A DNA stretch of 64,000 nt. Source: Polyangiaceae bacterium. Lineage in GTDB: Bacteria; Myxococcota_A; Polyangia; Polyangiales; Polyangiaceae. Location: the NCBI GenBank assembly GCA_947475525.1, contig CANJMI010000014.1, positions 1 to 64,000 on the forward strand. Direction: 5' to 3'. Numbering within the stretch: position 1 is the first letter of the stretch; every line of letters starts with the position of its first letter. Of this stretch, positions 36,123 through 45,317 are shown piece by piece. The translations under genes were made by a program, and so were the position numbers. The notes beneath the pieces were generated by a model. It had not been told where the DNA came from and ran no database searches. It was given only the letters and a program-made list of their open reading frames with translations.

Positions 36123-37364
36123 ATGACCTTTTTTCAAAGAACCCCGGTGCTCGTTTTCTCGGCCAAAGCCCTGCCGCTTGCCGGCGCGCTCACCCTCTGG
36201 CTCATGGCCGGCGCGTGCGTGACTCCACGCCATCCGCTCGCAACCGACGGCGCGCTCGACATGACCCTGGACGGAGGCCTGCTCTTCGCGGTCGACCTGC
36301 TCGACGCCGACGGCCACCCGTTGCTGCCGCGCCAAGAGCCCCACGAAAAACGCGTCAAGCTCTACTTCACGCAGGATGGCTCGGCGGATCGCGGAGCCTT
36401 CGTCGACCTGACGGTTTCACCCCCGCAGGCACTCGAGCTTGTGAGCGTCGACGGCACCTGCGAGGTGCTACCGGGCACGTTCCGCTGCACCGCCGGCATC
36501 GACGGCTTCGCGAGTCTCATCGTGCGATCGGAGTCGACCTACTCCGGCCCCGCGACACTCGGCGTGCTCGGTCGCCGCGCGGACGAAAAGCAAATCGACA
36601 TCGAACCTCCGGGGCTCCCGCCAAACACGACCAACTTCGACATCTTGATCGAAGGCGCATCGGCCAATCGCATCACCGCCTCGTACGACGGCCTCGCGTG
36701 TTCGCTCGAAGCCTCCCCCGGCATGCCCTTCGACAAGTGGCCGGCAGGCTCCATCCGTAGCCGCAAAGCGGAAATTCGCGCGTCCGCGCCGCAGAGCAGC
36801 TCCGCCTCGCTCGGCAACGCGCCCGTCATCGTCGAGACCGTGCACCCCGAGGCCTTCGTGTCGTTCGACGCCGCATGCGCCCCGCCCCACGATCGGCGCT
36901 TGCGCGTGCAGCTCAATGCACTCGGACGATCACCCGAGTTCTACTTTTGCGTAAGCGATCTCGGCGGCGACAACATCCAACTGACCGCGACCTCCGGCGC
37001 ACGGTCCACCAACGTCACGCTGAACGTTGACGCCGAGCCGCGACTCCTGCGGATTGAAACGGTGCCGTCGGTGCTACCTGCGCTCACGGGCGACGAGCAA
37101 CACCTGACGCTCAAGATCTCCGCCTACGACGCCGATCTCGAACGCGTCGGACTCGAGGTCGCCATCAGCTCGAGCGACAAGACCGTCATCCTACCATCGA
37201 CGACGTCGCTCAAATTACTAAGCAAAAACCAGGGAAATGAAGACGCCACGGTCTTCGTCACGACCGGCAACCCGGGCAACGCCGTCCTCACCGTCAGGCC
37301 GCTCTTGTTCGAGATGCCATCCTGCGACTCCGATTCCATCCTCGTCGAAGAGGTCACGCCATGA
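36123..37364 (+). CDS. predicted lipoprotein, unknown function
   Basis: The ATG at 36123 starts a signal peptide with lipobox M-A-G-A-C (after LPLAGALTLWL), giving a 413-residue lipoprotein. The mature region is beta-rich and acidic, with short cysteine pairs (CEVLPGTFRC, CAPPHDRRL) and Ig-like strand patterns (LTLKISAYDADLERVGLEVAISSSD). No named domain is recognisable. Its stop overlaps the next ATG (ATGA), so it is translationally coupled to the outer-membrane-like protein and probably works with it. Confidence 0.65.
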   Translation: MTFFQRTPVLVFSAKALPLAGALTLWLMAGACVTPRHPLATDGALDMTLDGGLLFAVDLLDADGHPLLPRQEPHEKRVKLYFTQDGSADRGAFVDLTVSPPQALELVSVDGTCEVLPGTFRCTAGIDGFASLIVRSESTYSGPATLGVLGRRADEKQIDIEPPGLPPNTTNFDILIEGASANRITASYDGLACSLEASPGMPFDKWPAGSIRSRKAEIRASAPQSSSASLGNAPVIVETVHPEAFVSFDAACAPPHDRRLRVQLNALGRSPEFYFCVSDLGGDNIQLTATSGARSTNVTLNVDAEPRLLRIETVPSVLPALTGDEQHLTLKISAYDADLERVGLEVAISSSDKTVILPSTTSLKLLSKNQGNEDATVFVTTGNPGNAVLTVRPLLFEMPSCDSDSILVEEVTP

Positions 37365-39571
37365 CGCCACGCCTGTGCACCCACGCCGTGCGAGCGCTCG
37401 CCGTTGCGGCCGCATTCATTGCCGTTCCGGCCTCCGCCCAACCCCAGCCAACTCCTCCCGCCCCAGCGCGCGCGCCGTCGGGCAGCCCGATGAAAACCTC
37501 GCCGGCCAAGCCTGCTGACCAAGGCGACGAGGCGCCGGCCGCACCCGAGGACGTCGAGCCCACGCCTCCTCCGCCACTGCCTCCACTGCCTCCGCTGCCG
37601 CCGATCCCGTTTGAGCCCACGTTCGGCGGGTCGGGTGGCGCACTGACGAAAGATTGGCGCAACGCGATCCGCATCCTCAGGGTCCCTGGCTCCGGCGACT
37701 TCGGAGACGCTGAAGCGTCGGCCTCGAGCGAGATCTTTCCCGACGCCGACAAAGTCTTCATGCAGGTGTTCGGGACCGATCCTGCACCCATCGAGGCGGC
37801 ACGGCGTGGTGCACGGCGCTGGTTGTGCAGCACGGGTTGCGCAATGAACCAACCGGAGGACAGCACCCCCGAACCCATCGCCAACGACATCCTCGTGTCG
37901 ATCAAACTGCAGACGCCGACCAACCCCCTGCCCCTGACGATCTGGCAGCCCAGCGAAACGTCACCCGGCGGCAAACTGATGTTCGATCCGCGGCTGATGG
38001 GCAACCGCAGCTACCAGGATTCCTGCGCCTTCGCGCCAGTGACCTCGCGCGCAAAACTCGGCGATCGCGTAGGAGACTGCGCGTCGGAGCGAAAGCTGCC
38101 AGCAGGCGGCCGATCCATGCCGAAGCCGAGCGCCGCCGAGATGTTTCTCGGTTTGCGGATGCCCGTGGCGACGACCAGCGCGCGGTTCCAATACGTGGCT
38201 GTGACAGACCAGTGCGGCAACGCTCACGTCTACCCTTTTCAACACGCGCTCTCCGTTCCGGTCGTCATCGCGACCGGCGGCTGCGGAAAGGCCGACGGCA
38301 CCGTGTTGCGCGTCGCGCCGAGCGGCGGCTGGGCACGTGTCACGGCATTCAATCTGGACTCAACGGCGGCCGGCGGCGTCGCGAGCGTCACCTACCGCGT
38401 CAGCGTCCCGGCCCTCGAGAATTTCGTCAGCGCCGAGCCCGCGCCACTGCTTTTTCCCGACATTCGGATGGATGAGCTGACACTCGACTGCGGCCCGCGA
38501 CTCTTGCCACCAAAGCCCGTGGCGACCGCCGCGCCACCGCCAAACCCGAAGGGCCCACCGCCGTTCGTTCCGATGGCTGCGATGACGCCGGACAGCGAAC
38601 CTGTCGGTCAGCCGCTCGCTCACGAAAGCCTCGTGATCGCGCCCGAGCCGATCCTCGGCGGGAGTTGCCGGCTCGAGTACCGCAGTCCATTGAAGGGGCG
38701 CCTGATCGCGCCGCTCGCATTGAAAGTTCGCGTCACGCGCACGGACAAAGCAGGAGGCGACGCGCGCTTGCTCGAAGCCGACTGGGTGATCACCCCGACG
38801 GACGCGACCTTCCGCATCCCGAAGCTGCCCATCGACGGCGAGTCGCGGTTGCTCGTCGAGGTCACCTCGAATCCACTCAGCCCACTCGGCAACGTCGTGC
38901 TCCTCGGCGACGCGGGGCGGTACCAACGCAAAGACGCAGGCGCGCAGCCCCTCGGCGAGGCTCAACTTCAGCGCGTAATCGGGACCGCCACCGTGCACAC
39001 CGCCCCACTCTGCGGCGAGTCGAACTTCCAGCTCGCGAACAAGGCGGGGCGCTGTTTCCGCGGATACTTCACGGTCCCGGCGATGCTCGCGACGCTGCAG
39101 ATCACGCGCGCGCCTTGGGTGGAGCGCCCGCTGATCACGCGGAACGTTCTCAGCGCGGTGGGTGTGGCGTTCGCCCTCGATCGCTACGACCCCGTCGAGC
39201 GCAAGGCGTTCCCCATCGCGATGCAGCTCGGCGGCTTCGTCGAAGATCTTAGCGACTCACGCCTCGGGCTGACGACCTACCTCGGCATCGCGCCTACCGT
39301 GCCGGTGCTCGGTTCGGGCGGCAACACGACCAACCTCGGGCTGCTCGGCGGCGTCGGGATGAGCTACATCACCCGCAGCAACGGCCCCGACGAAGGCTTC
39401 AAGCCAACCGCATTTCTATCCATCGTCGTTCAAGTCGGCCAGGTAAATCCCTCGTTGCAAGACGCGAGCGGCAACTCCTTCGGCACGTACGGCACGTACA
39501 CGCCCGCAGCAAACGGCGGCGCCGCTGGCAACTTCGGCGGCGGCGGCGGGGCGCAGATCAGCCCCTACTAG
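37361..39571 (+). CDS. large secreted protein with C-terminal beta-barrel-like region
   Basis: A 736-residue protein with a Sec signal peptide (about residues 1-26, cleavage after ASA-type AxA). A Pro-rich segment follows (PPPPLPPLPPLPPIPFEP). The central region has strands and cysteines but no motif I can name. The C-terminal about 150 residues show alternating hydrophobic strands ending with aromatic residues (FALDRYDPVERKAFPIAMQLG, GLTTYLGIAPTVP, GLLGGVGMSYITRS, LSIVVQVGQV), which look like a partial outer-membrane barrel. Coupling to the preceding lipoprotein suggests an outer-membrane complex. The exact role is unknown. Confidence 0.6.
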   Translation: MTPRLCTHAVRALAVAAAFIAVPASAQPQPTPPAPARAPSGSPMKTSPAKPADQGDEAPAAPEDVEPTPPPPLPPLPPLPPIPFEPTFGGSGGALTKDWRNAIRILRVPGSGDFGDAEASASSEIFPDADKVFMQVFGTDPAPIEAARRGARRWLCSTGCAMNQPEDSTPEPIANDILVSIKLQTPTNPLPLTIWQPSETSPGGKLMFDPRLMGNRSYQDSCAFAPVTSRAKLGDRVGDCASERKLPAGGRSMPKPSAAEMFLGLRMPVATTSARFQYVAVTDQCGNAHVYPFQHALSVPVVIATGGCGKADGTVLRVAPSGGWARVTAFNLDSTAAGGVASVTYRVSVPALENFVSAEPAPLLFPDIRMDELTLDCGPRLLPPKPVATAAPPPNPKGPPPFVPMAAMTPDSEPVGQPLAHESLVIAPEPILGGSCRLEYRSPLKGRLIAPLALKVRVTRTDKAGGDARLLEADWVITPTDATFRIPKLPIDGESRLLVEVTSNPLSPLGNVVLLGDAGRYQRKDAGAQPLGEAQLQRVIGTATVHTAPLCGESNFQLANKAGRCFRGYFTVPAMLATLQITRAPWVERPLITRNVLSAVGVAFALDRYDPVERKAFPIAMQLGGFVEDLSDSRLGLTTYLGIAPTVPVLGSGGNTTNLGLLGGVGMSYITRSNGPDEGFKPTAFLSIVVQVGQVNPSLQDASGNSFGTYGTYTPAANGGAAGNFGGGGGAQISPY

Positions 39572-39642
39572 CCGACCTCGGTCCGTTGCACTAACGTGCC
39601 GGCTCGTGCCGTGGAGCCATTACGCTCCCGGAGGAGAGGCCC

Positions 39643-40311
39643 ATGACCGCGCGACCATCCCTTGTTTGCTGTGCCGCTTTTTCGGCGCTCGCATTGTTCG
39701 GCTGCCCAAACGCCGAAGCCGAGTTCGGTGAGTTTCAAGACCGCTACGAGGCGATTCATCCGGACATGACCGGAGGCGCCGGCGGAGGCTCAGCGTGCGC
39801 GGCGATCCCGAAAGCGGGAGAGCTCGACGGAGACTTCATCTTCGCGCTTGCGGCGAGCCTCGATCCCAAGAGCCCGGTGCTCTTCGACGCGCAGCTCACC
39901 ACGAAAGACGGCGCGACCGGTCTCGAGCTCAGCATGAAACTGCAAGCGCTCGACACCTGCGACCGCATGACGAAAGTTGGCGAAACGTTCGCTCTCGGCC
40001 CGTTTGCCGTCGCGGCTGACGGCAGCTTCGAGGCCAAATTCCCCCCGCTCGAAGTGACGGGGCTCGCGAATCCGTTTTCGGAAAATCCCATCACGGCCGA
40101 AACGACGATCACCGGCACGCTGTGCTCACCCGCCGATTTCATCTGCGGTGATCTCGCCGGCAACGTGACGAAGCCGTCCAACATCAGCCTCGCGAAGTCC
40201 ACGTTCACCATCGAGCGTCTGGCGATGCCCGGCGTGTATCCCGCGATCCTCAAGGTCAACTGCGCGGGAACAACCGCGAACGAGAAAACCCCCGCCAAGT
40301 GCAAAAAGTGA
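39643..40311 (+). CDS. predicted lipoprotein, unknown function
   Basis: A 222-residue protein with lipobox A-L-F-G-C and a strong upstream ribosome-binding site (ggaggag, about 7 bp from the ATG). The mature part begins with a short acidic stretch and a Gly-rich break, then a beta-rich domain with four or more cysteines (CAAIPKAGELDGDFIF, CSPADFICGDL, CAGTT). It resembles carrier-type or Ig-like periplasmic lipoproteins but no family is recognised. It lies 71 bp after the barrel-like gene and 8 bp before the FadL-type gene, so it probably forms part of the same transcript. Confidence 0.65.
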   Translation: MTARPSLVCCAAFSALALFGCPNAEAEFGEFQDRYEAIHPDMTGGAGGGSACAAIPKAGELDGDFIFALAASLDPKSPVLFDAQLTTKDGATGLELSMKLQALDTCDRMTKVGETFALGPFAVAADGSFEAKFPPLEVTGLANPFSENPITAETTITGTLCSPADFICGDLAGNVTKPSNISLAKSTFTIERLAMPGVYPAILKVNCAGTTANEKTPAKCKK

Positions 40312-40319
40312 AGCCCGCC

Positions 40320-42044
40320 ATGAACAACCCAAGCACGATTGAACTCGGTGCCGCGCGGCCAGTTTCCCGCCGGCTCGCAGGCGGCCTCATCGCCACGAGC
40401 GCACTGCTCGTTGGCCTCGACGCCCAGGCGGCGGGCTTCGCTACGGCGCGCTTCGGCGGCGAGCTCGGCAACGCGATGACCAACTCACCGACCGCGATTT
40501 ACTACAATCCGGCCGGCATCGCCCTAAGCGAAGGACTCAATGTTTTCGTTGATGGAACGACCGCGCTCCGCAGCCTGAGCTTCGACAGGAGGCCGAACGC
40601 GAACGCCCCCGGTGAAGTGCCCGAGCCCGCCGACGCCAGCGGCGCGAACTCTGGCAAATCGAGCCTCTTTAACGTGGTTGCCGCCCCGATGCTCGGCGCC
40701 ACGTTCCAGAACAAGGTCTCCGAGTCCATCGGCCTCGCCGGCGGCCTCGCGATGTTCGTGCCCTTCGGCGGCAGCGCCGTTTGGGACAAGAATGACGCCT
40801 TCGCCAACAACGCGAAGTACCCCGGTCCCGCCGACGGCACGCAGCGTTACCACACGATTCACGGCAGCATCCGCTCGCTCTACATCTCCGCTGCGGCAGC
40901 GATAAACTACAAGAACTACGTCTCGTTCGGCTTGAGCGGCGGCGTCTCGCAGAACTCGATCGACTCGGTGCGCGCCCGTGACGTCGCGGTTGACACGAAC
41001 CTCGACAACGAAGGCCGCGCCTGGCTGAAGGCAAAGAACACCACAGCCCAGCTCGGCGCAGGCGTCATGATTACGCCGTTCGGCGACAAGGACCGCCTCC
41101 GCATCGGGCTGAGTTACCAGGCCTCGCCCGGCTTCGGTCCGATGGCCCTCAAAGGGCTCTTGCAGAAGTACTTCGCCGGCACTCTGAGCGGCGAGCGCGC
41201 GGGCACCGACGACGTCGAGCTTCACCAAACACTGCCGGACATCTACCGCATCGGCATGAGCTACCGCCCCCGTCGGGACCTCGAGCTGCGCGGCCAGTTC
41301 GACTACACGCGCTGGAGCCTCTTTCAAGATCAGTGCATCACCAACGCCGGCGAATCCTGCGAGATAAGCCACGGAGATGACGGCTTGAAGGACGGGCAGC
41401 CGAAGCCCGGTTCCGAGAACGTGAGCGTCAACCTTCCCCGCCGTTTCAGCAACTCGGTGAGCGCGCGCGTCGGCGCAAGCTACTGGCCGACGAATGAAAA
41501 CCTCGAGCTTTACCTCGGCGTGGGTATCGATCAACACGCGATCCCGAACGAGACCGTCGAGCCTTCGATGGTGGACTTCGACAGTTTAAGCACCGCCGTC
41601 GGTGCTCGAGCGCGCTTCACCAAGCACCTGCAAGGCTCGCTCACTTACACGCAATTTTTCTACGCCTCGCGCGACACGACGGGACTATCGAATCTCGCGA
41701 ACTACGCGGCGCCTTCGAATTCACCCGACTCCGGTGGCATCTACAAGCAGAGCATCGGCGTCATCGACGTGAACTTCCAAGCGAGCTTCGATCCGTGCGG
41801 CCAGCAAGTCGAGCAGTCGGAGCGCCTCGCCGAAAAGTCAGCGGTTGACGCACCTGTCACCCCGGCTCCGGTTGTCGCTCCGGTTGTCGCTCCGGTTGTC
41901 GCTCCGGTTGTCGCTCCGGTTGTCGCTCCGGTTGTCGTGCCCGAAGCTCCGGCTCCGGTTGCCGCTCCGGTTGTCGTGCCCGAGGCTCCGGCTGCCGCTC
42001 CGGTTGTCGCTCCGGTTGTCGCTCCGGTTGCACCCGCGCACTGA
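40320..42044 (+). CDS. FadL/TodX (OmpP1) family outer-membrane porin
   Basis: A 574-residue outer-membrane protein starting at ATG 40320, eight bases after the previous stop. A signal peptide (to about residue 39) is followed by the diagnostic N-terminal hatch: AGFATARFGGELGNAMTNSP and the NPAG motif in AIYYNPAGIAL, typical of FadL/TodX hydrophobic-substrate channels. Later strands such as VSFGLSGGVSQ and LRIGLSYQASPGFG are consistent with a 14-strand barrel. FadL proteins import long-chain fatty acids or aromatic hydrocarbons. The C-terminus is unusual: after CGQQVEQ the chain ends in a Val/Pro/Ala repeat (VVAP units), which may anchor to peptidoglycan or span to another protein. Confidence 0.85.
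   Translation: MNNPSTIELGAARPVSRRLAGGLIATSALLVGLDAQAAGFATARFGGELGNAMTNSPTAIYYNPAGIALSEGLNVFVDGTTALRSLSFDRRPNANAPGEVPEPADASGANSGKSSLFNVVAAPMLGATFQNKVSESIGLAGGLAMFVPFGGSAVWDKNDAFANNAKYPGPADGTQRYHTIHGSIRSLYISAAAAINYKNYVSFGLSGGVSQNSIDSVRARDVAVDTNLDNEGRAWLKAKNTTAQLGAGVMITPFGDKDRLRIGLSYQASPGFGPMALKGLLQKYFAGTLSGERAGTDDVELHQTLPDIYRIGMSYRPRRDLELRGQFDYTRWSLFQDQCITNAGESCEISHGDDGLKDGQPKPGSENVSVNLPRRFSNSVSARVGASYWPTNENLELYLGVGIDQHAIPNETVEPSMVDFDSLSTAVGARARFTKHLQGSLTYTQFFYASRDTTGLSNLANYAAPSNSPDSGGIYKQSIGVIDVNFQASFDPCGQQVEQSERLAEKSAVDAPVTPAPVVAPVVAPVVAPVVAPVVAPVVVPEAPAPVAAPVVVPEAPAAAPVVAPVVAPVAPAH
41865..41936 (+). repeat. six 12-bp tandem units encoding the FadL Pro/Val tail
   Basis: Six perfect copies of gctccggttgtc run from 41865 to 41936, followed by diverged units to the stop at 42044. 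They encode A-P-V-V repeats. Perfect short tandem units of this kind expand or contract by slipped-strand synthesis, always by four residues, without breaking the frame. Confidence 0.9.
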
Positions 42045-42065
42045 TCGCGAACACAAAAAGAAAAC

Positions 42066-42098
42066 GACGCACGAGCCGTCTTTATTGGCGCGTGCGTC
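42066..42098 (+). terminator. hairpin downstream of the FadL-type gene
   Basis: An 8-bp perfect inverted repeat (gacgcacg at 42066-42073 and cgtgcgtc at 42091-42098) with a 17-base loop lies 21 bp after the stop of the envelope operon. It has no T-run after the stem, so it might be a Rho-independent terminator of a weak type or an mRNA-stabilising hairpin. The position fits the operon end. Confidence 0.5.
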
Positions 42099-42263
42099 GA
42101 TTACCGATCTTAGCGAGAGATCCGAGACGGCGACCGAGCCTGGTCCACCTACGTCACCTCCCGCCACAGGTTGCGGCGCAAGGGACCAGGGGATGGGCGC
42201 TCGGCGCGCCGTCTCAATCCATGCGAACGGTCGCACGCTTAGACCCTTGAGGAGAATTCGACG

Positions 42264-43487
42264 ATGCCCATCAAGACGGCGCTGACGCTGACGCTGCTCG
42301 GCCCCTTGATGGCGTGCGACCCCGTTCTTGCCTCGGACCCGCAAGAGACGACGAGCGGCGTAGGCGGCAGTGCATCCACACTCGATGTTTTGCTCACGGC
42401 ACTGGACGCGAACCTCGAGGAAACCCTGCACGAAGTCAGCGCCACGGGAGGCTGGCCCGCCGCGGTCAACGGCGGGTACCTCGTCGTATCCACGGACCTC
42501 GCGCGCACCTTGGTCGCAGGCGAGTTCTCGAGCTGGAAGCCCACGGCGATGACGCTCGGTGACGACTTCGCGTGGGCGGTCATCGACGCAAAAGCCGGAG
42601 GCCCTTACAAACTGACGGACGGCGCAAAAGACTGGGTCGCCGATCCGTGGTCGCGCGTGTACGGCTACGACGACAACGGCGAGATGAGCTATGTCGCGGG
42701 CACCACGGACGCGCACCTCGAGCGACACCTCGCGATTGCGGCAGCGGGCCTTGCGGCGCGCACCGTGCGTGTCTGGCGACCTGCATCCACACCAACGCGT
42801 GTGCTCTACGTGCACGACGGCCAGAACCTCTTCGATCCGACCGCGCTCTTCGGCGGCTGGAAGCTCGCCGACGCCGCGCCAGACGGCATGATGCTCGTCG
42901 GAATCGACAACACCCCCGCGCGAATGGCCGAGTACACGCACGTGCCCGACGACCTCGGCGATGGCCCGGTCGGTGGAAAAGCCGCCGCCTACGCCACGTT
43001 GCTCAAGACCGCCGTGCGACCGATCATCCAAGCCCACTACGGCGAGCCCCCGCTCGTCGGCGTGATGGGCTCGTCGCTCGGCGGACTCGTGAGCCTCGCG
43101 ATCGCGGACGCGTCTCCGGGCGAGTTTCAGTTCGCGGCCTCGCTCTCCGGCACGCTCGGATGGGGCTCCGTCGGCGCCGCCGTTCACAACGAAACCATGC
43201 TCGCCCGTCACATCAAGCACGGGCATCAAAGCACGGTGCTGTACGTCGACTCGGGCGGCGACGGCGGGTGCGCCGACACGGACAACGACGGCGTCGCGGA
43301 CGACGGTGACGACAGCGACAATTACTGCGTCACACAACAGTTCGCGACGAACCTCCTCACGCTCGGTTACACCGAAGGCAAGGACCTCTTCACTTTCCAC
43401 GAACCCGGCGCGACCCACAATGAAGCGGCCTGGGCCGCGAGAGCGTATCGCCCGCTCGAAATTTTCGCGACACTCGCCCCCAAGTGA
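42264..43487 (+). CDS. secreted esterase-like lipoprotein (putative esterase D family)
   Basis: A 407-residue protein with a good ribosome-binding site (gaggag) and a lipobox-like L-M-A-C at residues 15-18. The first about 150 residues include a beta-sandwich reminiscent of a CBM48-type or immunoglobulin-like lid (YKLTDGAKDWVADPWS). The catalytic part begins with VLYVHDGQNLFDP and contains the nucleophile elbow GVMGSSLGGL; an Asp and His are expected near GGCADTDNDG and the late H-E-P-G-A-T-H segment. It resembles the PF00756 esterases that act on polysaccharide-linked or small ester substrates. Its stop overlaps the next gene's GTG start (GTGA). Confidence 0.75.
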   Translation: MPIKTALTLTLLGPLMACDPVLASDPQETTSGVGGSASTLDVLLTALDANLEETLHEVSATGGWPAAVNGGYLVVSTDLARTLVAGEFSSWKPTAMTLGDDFAWAVIDAKAGGPYKLTDGAKDWVADPWSRVYGYDDNGEMSYVAGTTDAHLERHLAIAAAGLAARTVRVWRPASTPTRVLYVHDGQNLFDPTALFGGWKLADAAPDGMMLVGIDNTPARMAEYTHVPDDLGDGPVGGKAAAYATLLKTAVRPIIQAHYGEPPLVGVMGSSLGGLVSLAIADASPGEFQFAASLSGTLGWGSVGAAVHNETMLARHIKHGHQSTVLYVDSGGDGGCADTDNDGVADDGDDSDNYCVTQQFATNLLTLGYTEGKDLFTFHEPGATHNEAAWAARAYRPLEIFATLAPK

Positions 43488-44536
43488 AAGCGTACCTGCT
43501 CGTCGCCAACCCCACCGCCCAGTCGGGACGCGCCAGCCTTCGCATCGACGAAGCATGGGCGGTGATGCGCGCCGCGGGCATGAGTGTCGAGGTCTGCACG
43601 ACGGAGCCCGAGCGCCGCACCGTCAGCAAAGTAAGCGAGCGGGTGCGGCGCGGCGGCATCGACGTGGTCGTCTACCTCGGGGGCGACGGCACGTTCCACG
43701 AGGTGGCGACCGGTCTGCTCCTCGCATCCGAAATGACTGGGAAAACATTGCCATTGGGCATGCTTCCCGGTGGCACTGCGAACGACCAAGGGCTCTCCTT
43801 CGGCATCCAGAAAGGTGAAACCGAACGCAACGTCGCGATCATCGCCGAGGGACACACGACGCTCCTCGACGTCGGGCACGTCGAGCAGCTCGGCATGGAC
43901 GATGCCGTGCTCAAGGCGAGTTACTTTTTCGACTCGTGCTCGTGGGGTGTGTCGTCGGACATCCTCGCGCTCCGCAACCGTCACCGCTCGCTCATCTCCG
44001 AAGTGCCGCTCCTGCGCGAGGTCTACCGCGACAAACTCGTCTATTTTAGCGCGACGATGGCGAAGCTCCTCGAGAGCTACGTCGAGCCCGTGAAATTCCG
44101 CGCCGAGGTCATCGTCGACGGTGAGACCCATGTCCTCGACGGGTTGCTCGACCTCATCATCAGCGCCACGCCGATCTACGCAGGACACTGGGTACTCGAT
44201 CGACGCGCCGAGCCCGACGACGGCATCTTCGAGATGATCCCAATGCAAGGGCGGCGCGATTGGATGAGCAAGGCTATCCGCGATCTTGCGGTGAGCCCAC
44301 TGTGGCAAGAGCAGCTCGACGCCCTGGGCGTGACCCACTCCGCGACGTTGCGTGGCTCGACCTTCACGCTCGACCTCTATCGGCCCGAGCGGGTGGACCT
44401 CCTCTCGCAAGTGGATGGTGACGAATGGCAGCACGGCGACCGTTACCGCGTGACCGTTTTGCCGCGGCGACTCCCGGTGATAACGCCGCGCGAGTTCGTG
44501 CCACCGTGGCGCCCGACCGCGAGCGAGCGACGGTAG
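43484..44536 (+). CDS. diacylglycerol/lipid kinase-like protein
   Basis: A 350-residue protein that begins by 4-bp overlap with the esterase gene. It has the lipid-kinase fold of DgkB/YegS enzymes: N-terminal LLVANPTAQSG, the nucleotide-binding GGDGTFHE (66-73) and the second loop LPGGTANDQ. The C-terminal beta domain (LDGLLDLIISATPIYAG) is also conserved in the family. It probably phosphorylates diacylglycerol or a related lipid alcohol using ATP. The coupling with a secreted esterase might mean a shared lipid metabolism role, which is inference. Confidence 0.85.
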   Translation: MKAYLLVANPTAQSGRASLRIDEAWAVMRAAGMSVEVCTTEPERRTVSKVSERVRRGGIDVVVYLGGDGTFHEVATGLLLASEMTGKTLPLGMLPGGTANDQGLSFGIQKGETERNVAIIAEGHTTLLDVGHVEQLGMDDAVLKASYFFDSCSWGVSSDILALRNRHRSLISEVPLLREVYRDKLVYFSATMAKLLESYVEPVKFRAEVIVDGETHVLDGLLDLIISATPIYAGHWVLDRRAEPDDGIFEMIPMQGRRDWMSKAIRDLAVSPLWQEQLDALGVTHSATLRGSTFTLDLYRPERVDLLSQVDGDEWQHGDRYRVTVLPRRLPVITPREFVPPWRPTASERR

Positions 44537-44624
44537 GCGCGCTCCATTCCATGTGGTACCGCCACCCGCGCACACGGCCCGCGAGCCGACGCCCCGCTTC
44601 CCACCTCGAGGCCATGCAAACCGA

Positions 44625-45317
44625 GTGAATCCCCGCGACCGCATTCCCCTGCCCGCGTTCGTTCGTGCACTCCCTCCTGCCGGGTTCGAGGCGCGTCTCC
44701 TCGGCATCGGTGCACGCATCGGCGCGCCCGAGATGGACCTCCTCGGGGACTACCTCGGGCTGCTCCTCGCCATGAACGACCTCCTGAATTTAACCGCGAT
44801 CGTGCTGCCCGATGCGGCCTGGGAGCGCCACATTCTGGACGCGCTGAGCTTGCTGCCCGAGCTCGCGTCCATCCCCCCAGGCGCACGCGTAGCCGACCTC
44901 GGCTCGGGCGGCGGCGTCCCTGCGATCCCGCTCGCGCTCACGCGCCGGGATCTCGACTTCACGCTGATCGAATCCACTCAAAAAAAGTGCGCGTTCCTCG
45001 AGGATGCCGCGAGCATGCTCGGCCTCACGAACGTGCGCGTCGTCGCCCTTCGCGCCGAAACTGCCGCGAGAGGTGAGTTGCGTGCGAGCTTCGCCGCCGT
45101 GACCGCGCGGGCCGTAGCTCCGCTCGAGAGATTGGTCCCGCTCGCCGCGCCGCTCTGTGCGCCGGGTGGACGCATGCTGTTGATCAAAGGGCAGCGCGCC
45201 GACGACGAGCTCCATGCCGCGAAGGCGGCGCTCGTGCAGACGGGGGCGCGCCACATCGCGACGCGACCGACCCCGACCGGACGCATCGTCGTGCTCGAGA
45301 AGCAGCCTTCCAAGTAA
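44625..45317 (+). CDS. rsmG: 16S rRNA (guanine527-N7)-methyltransferase RsmG
   Basis: The most likely start is GTG 44625, giving 230 residues; longer frames overlap the shadow before it. It carries the RsmG/GidB features: the LLAMNDLLNLTAIV segment, the SAM site VADLGSGGGVPAIPLAL, the HILDALSLLP region and FTLIESTQKKCAFLEDAA. The enzyme adds a methyl group at N7 of G527 in 16S rRNA, in the decoding region. It is separated by about 90 bp from the lipid-kinase gene and not next to parAB or mnmG as in many genomes, so its context is unusual for the family. Confidence 0.92.
   Translation: MNPRDRIPLPAFVRALPPAGFEARLLGIGARIGAPEMDLLGDYLGLLLAMNDLLNLTAIVLPDAAWERHILDALSLLPELASIPPGARVADLGSGGGVPAIPLALTRRDLDFTLIESTQKKCAFLEDAASMLGLTNVRVVALRAETAARGELRASFAAVTARAVAPLERLVPLAAPLCAPGGRMLLIKGQRADDELHAAKAALVQTGARHIATRPTPTGRIVVLEKQPSK

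Noticed and set aside
42066-42098. Strong intrinsic terminator
   Set aside because: The stem is perfect but the loop is long and no T-run follows, so only a weak terminator call is kept.
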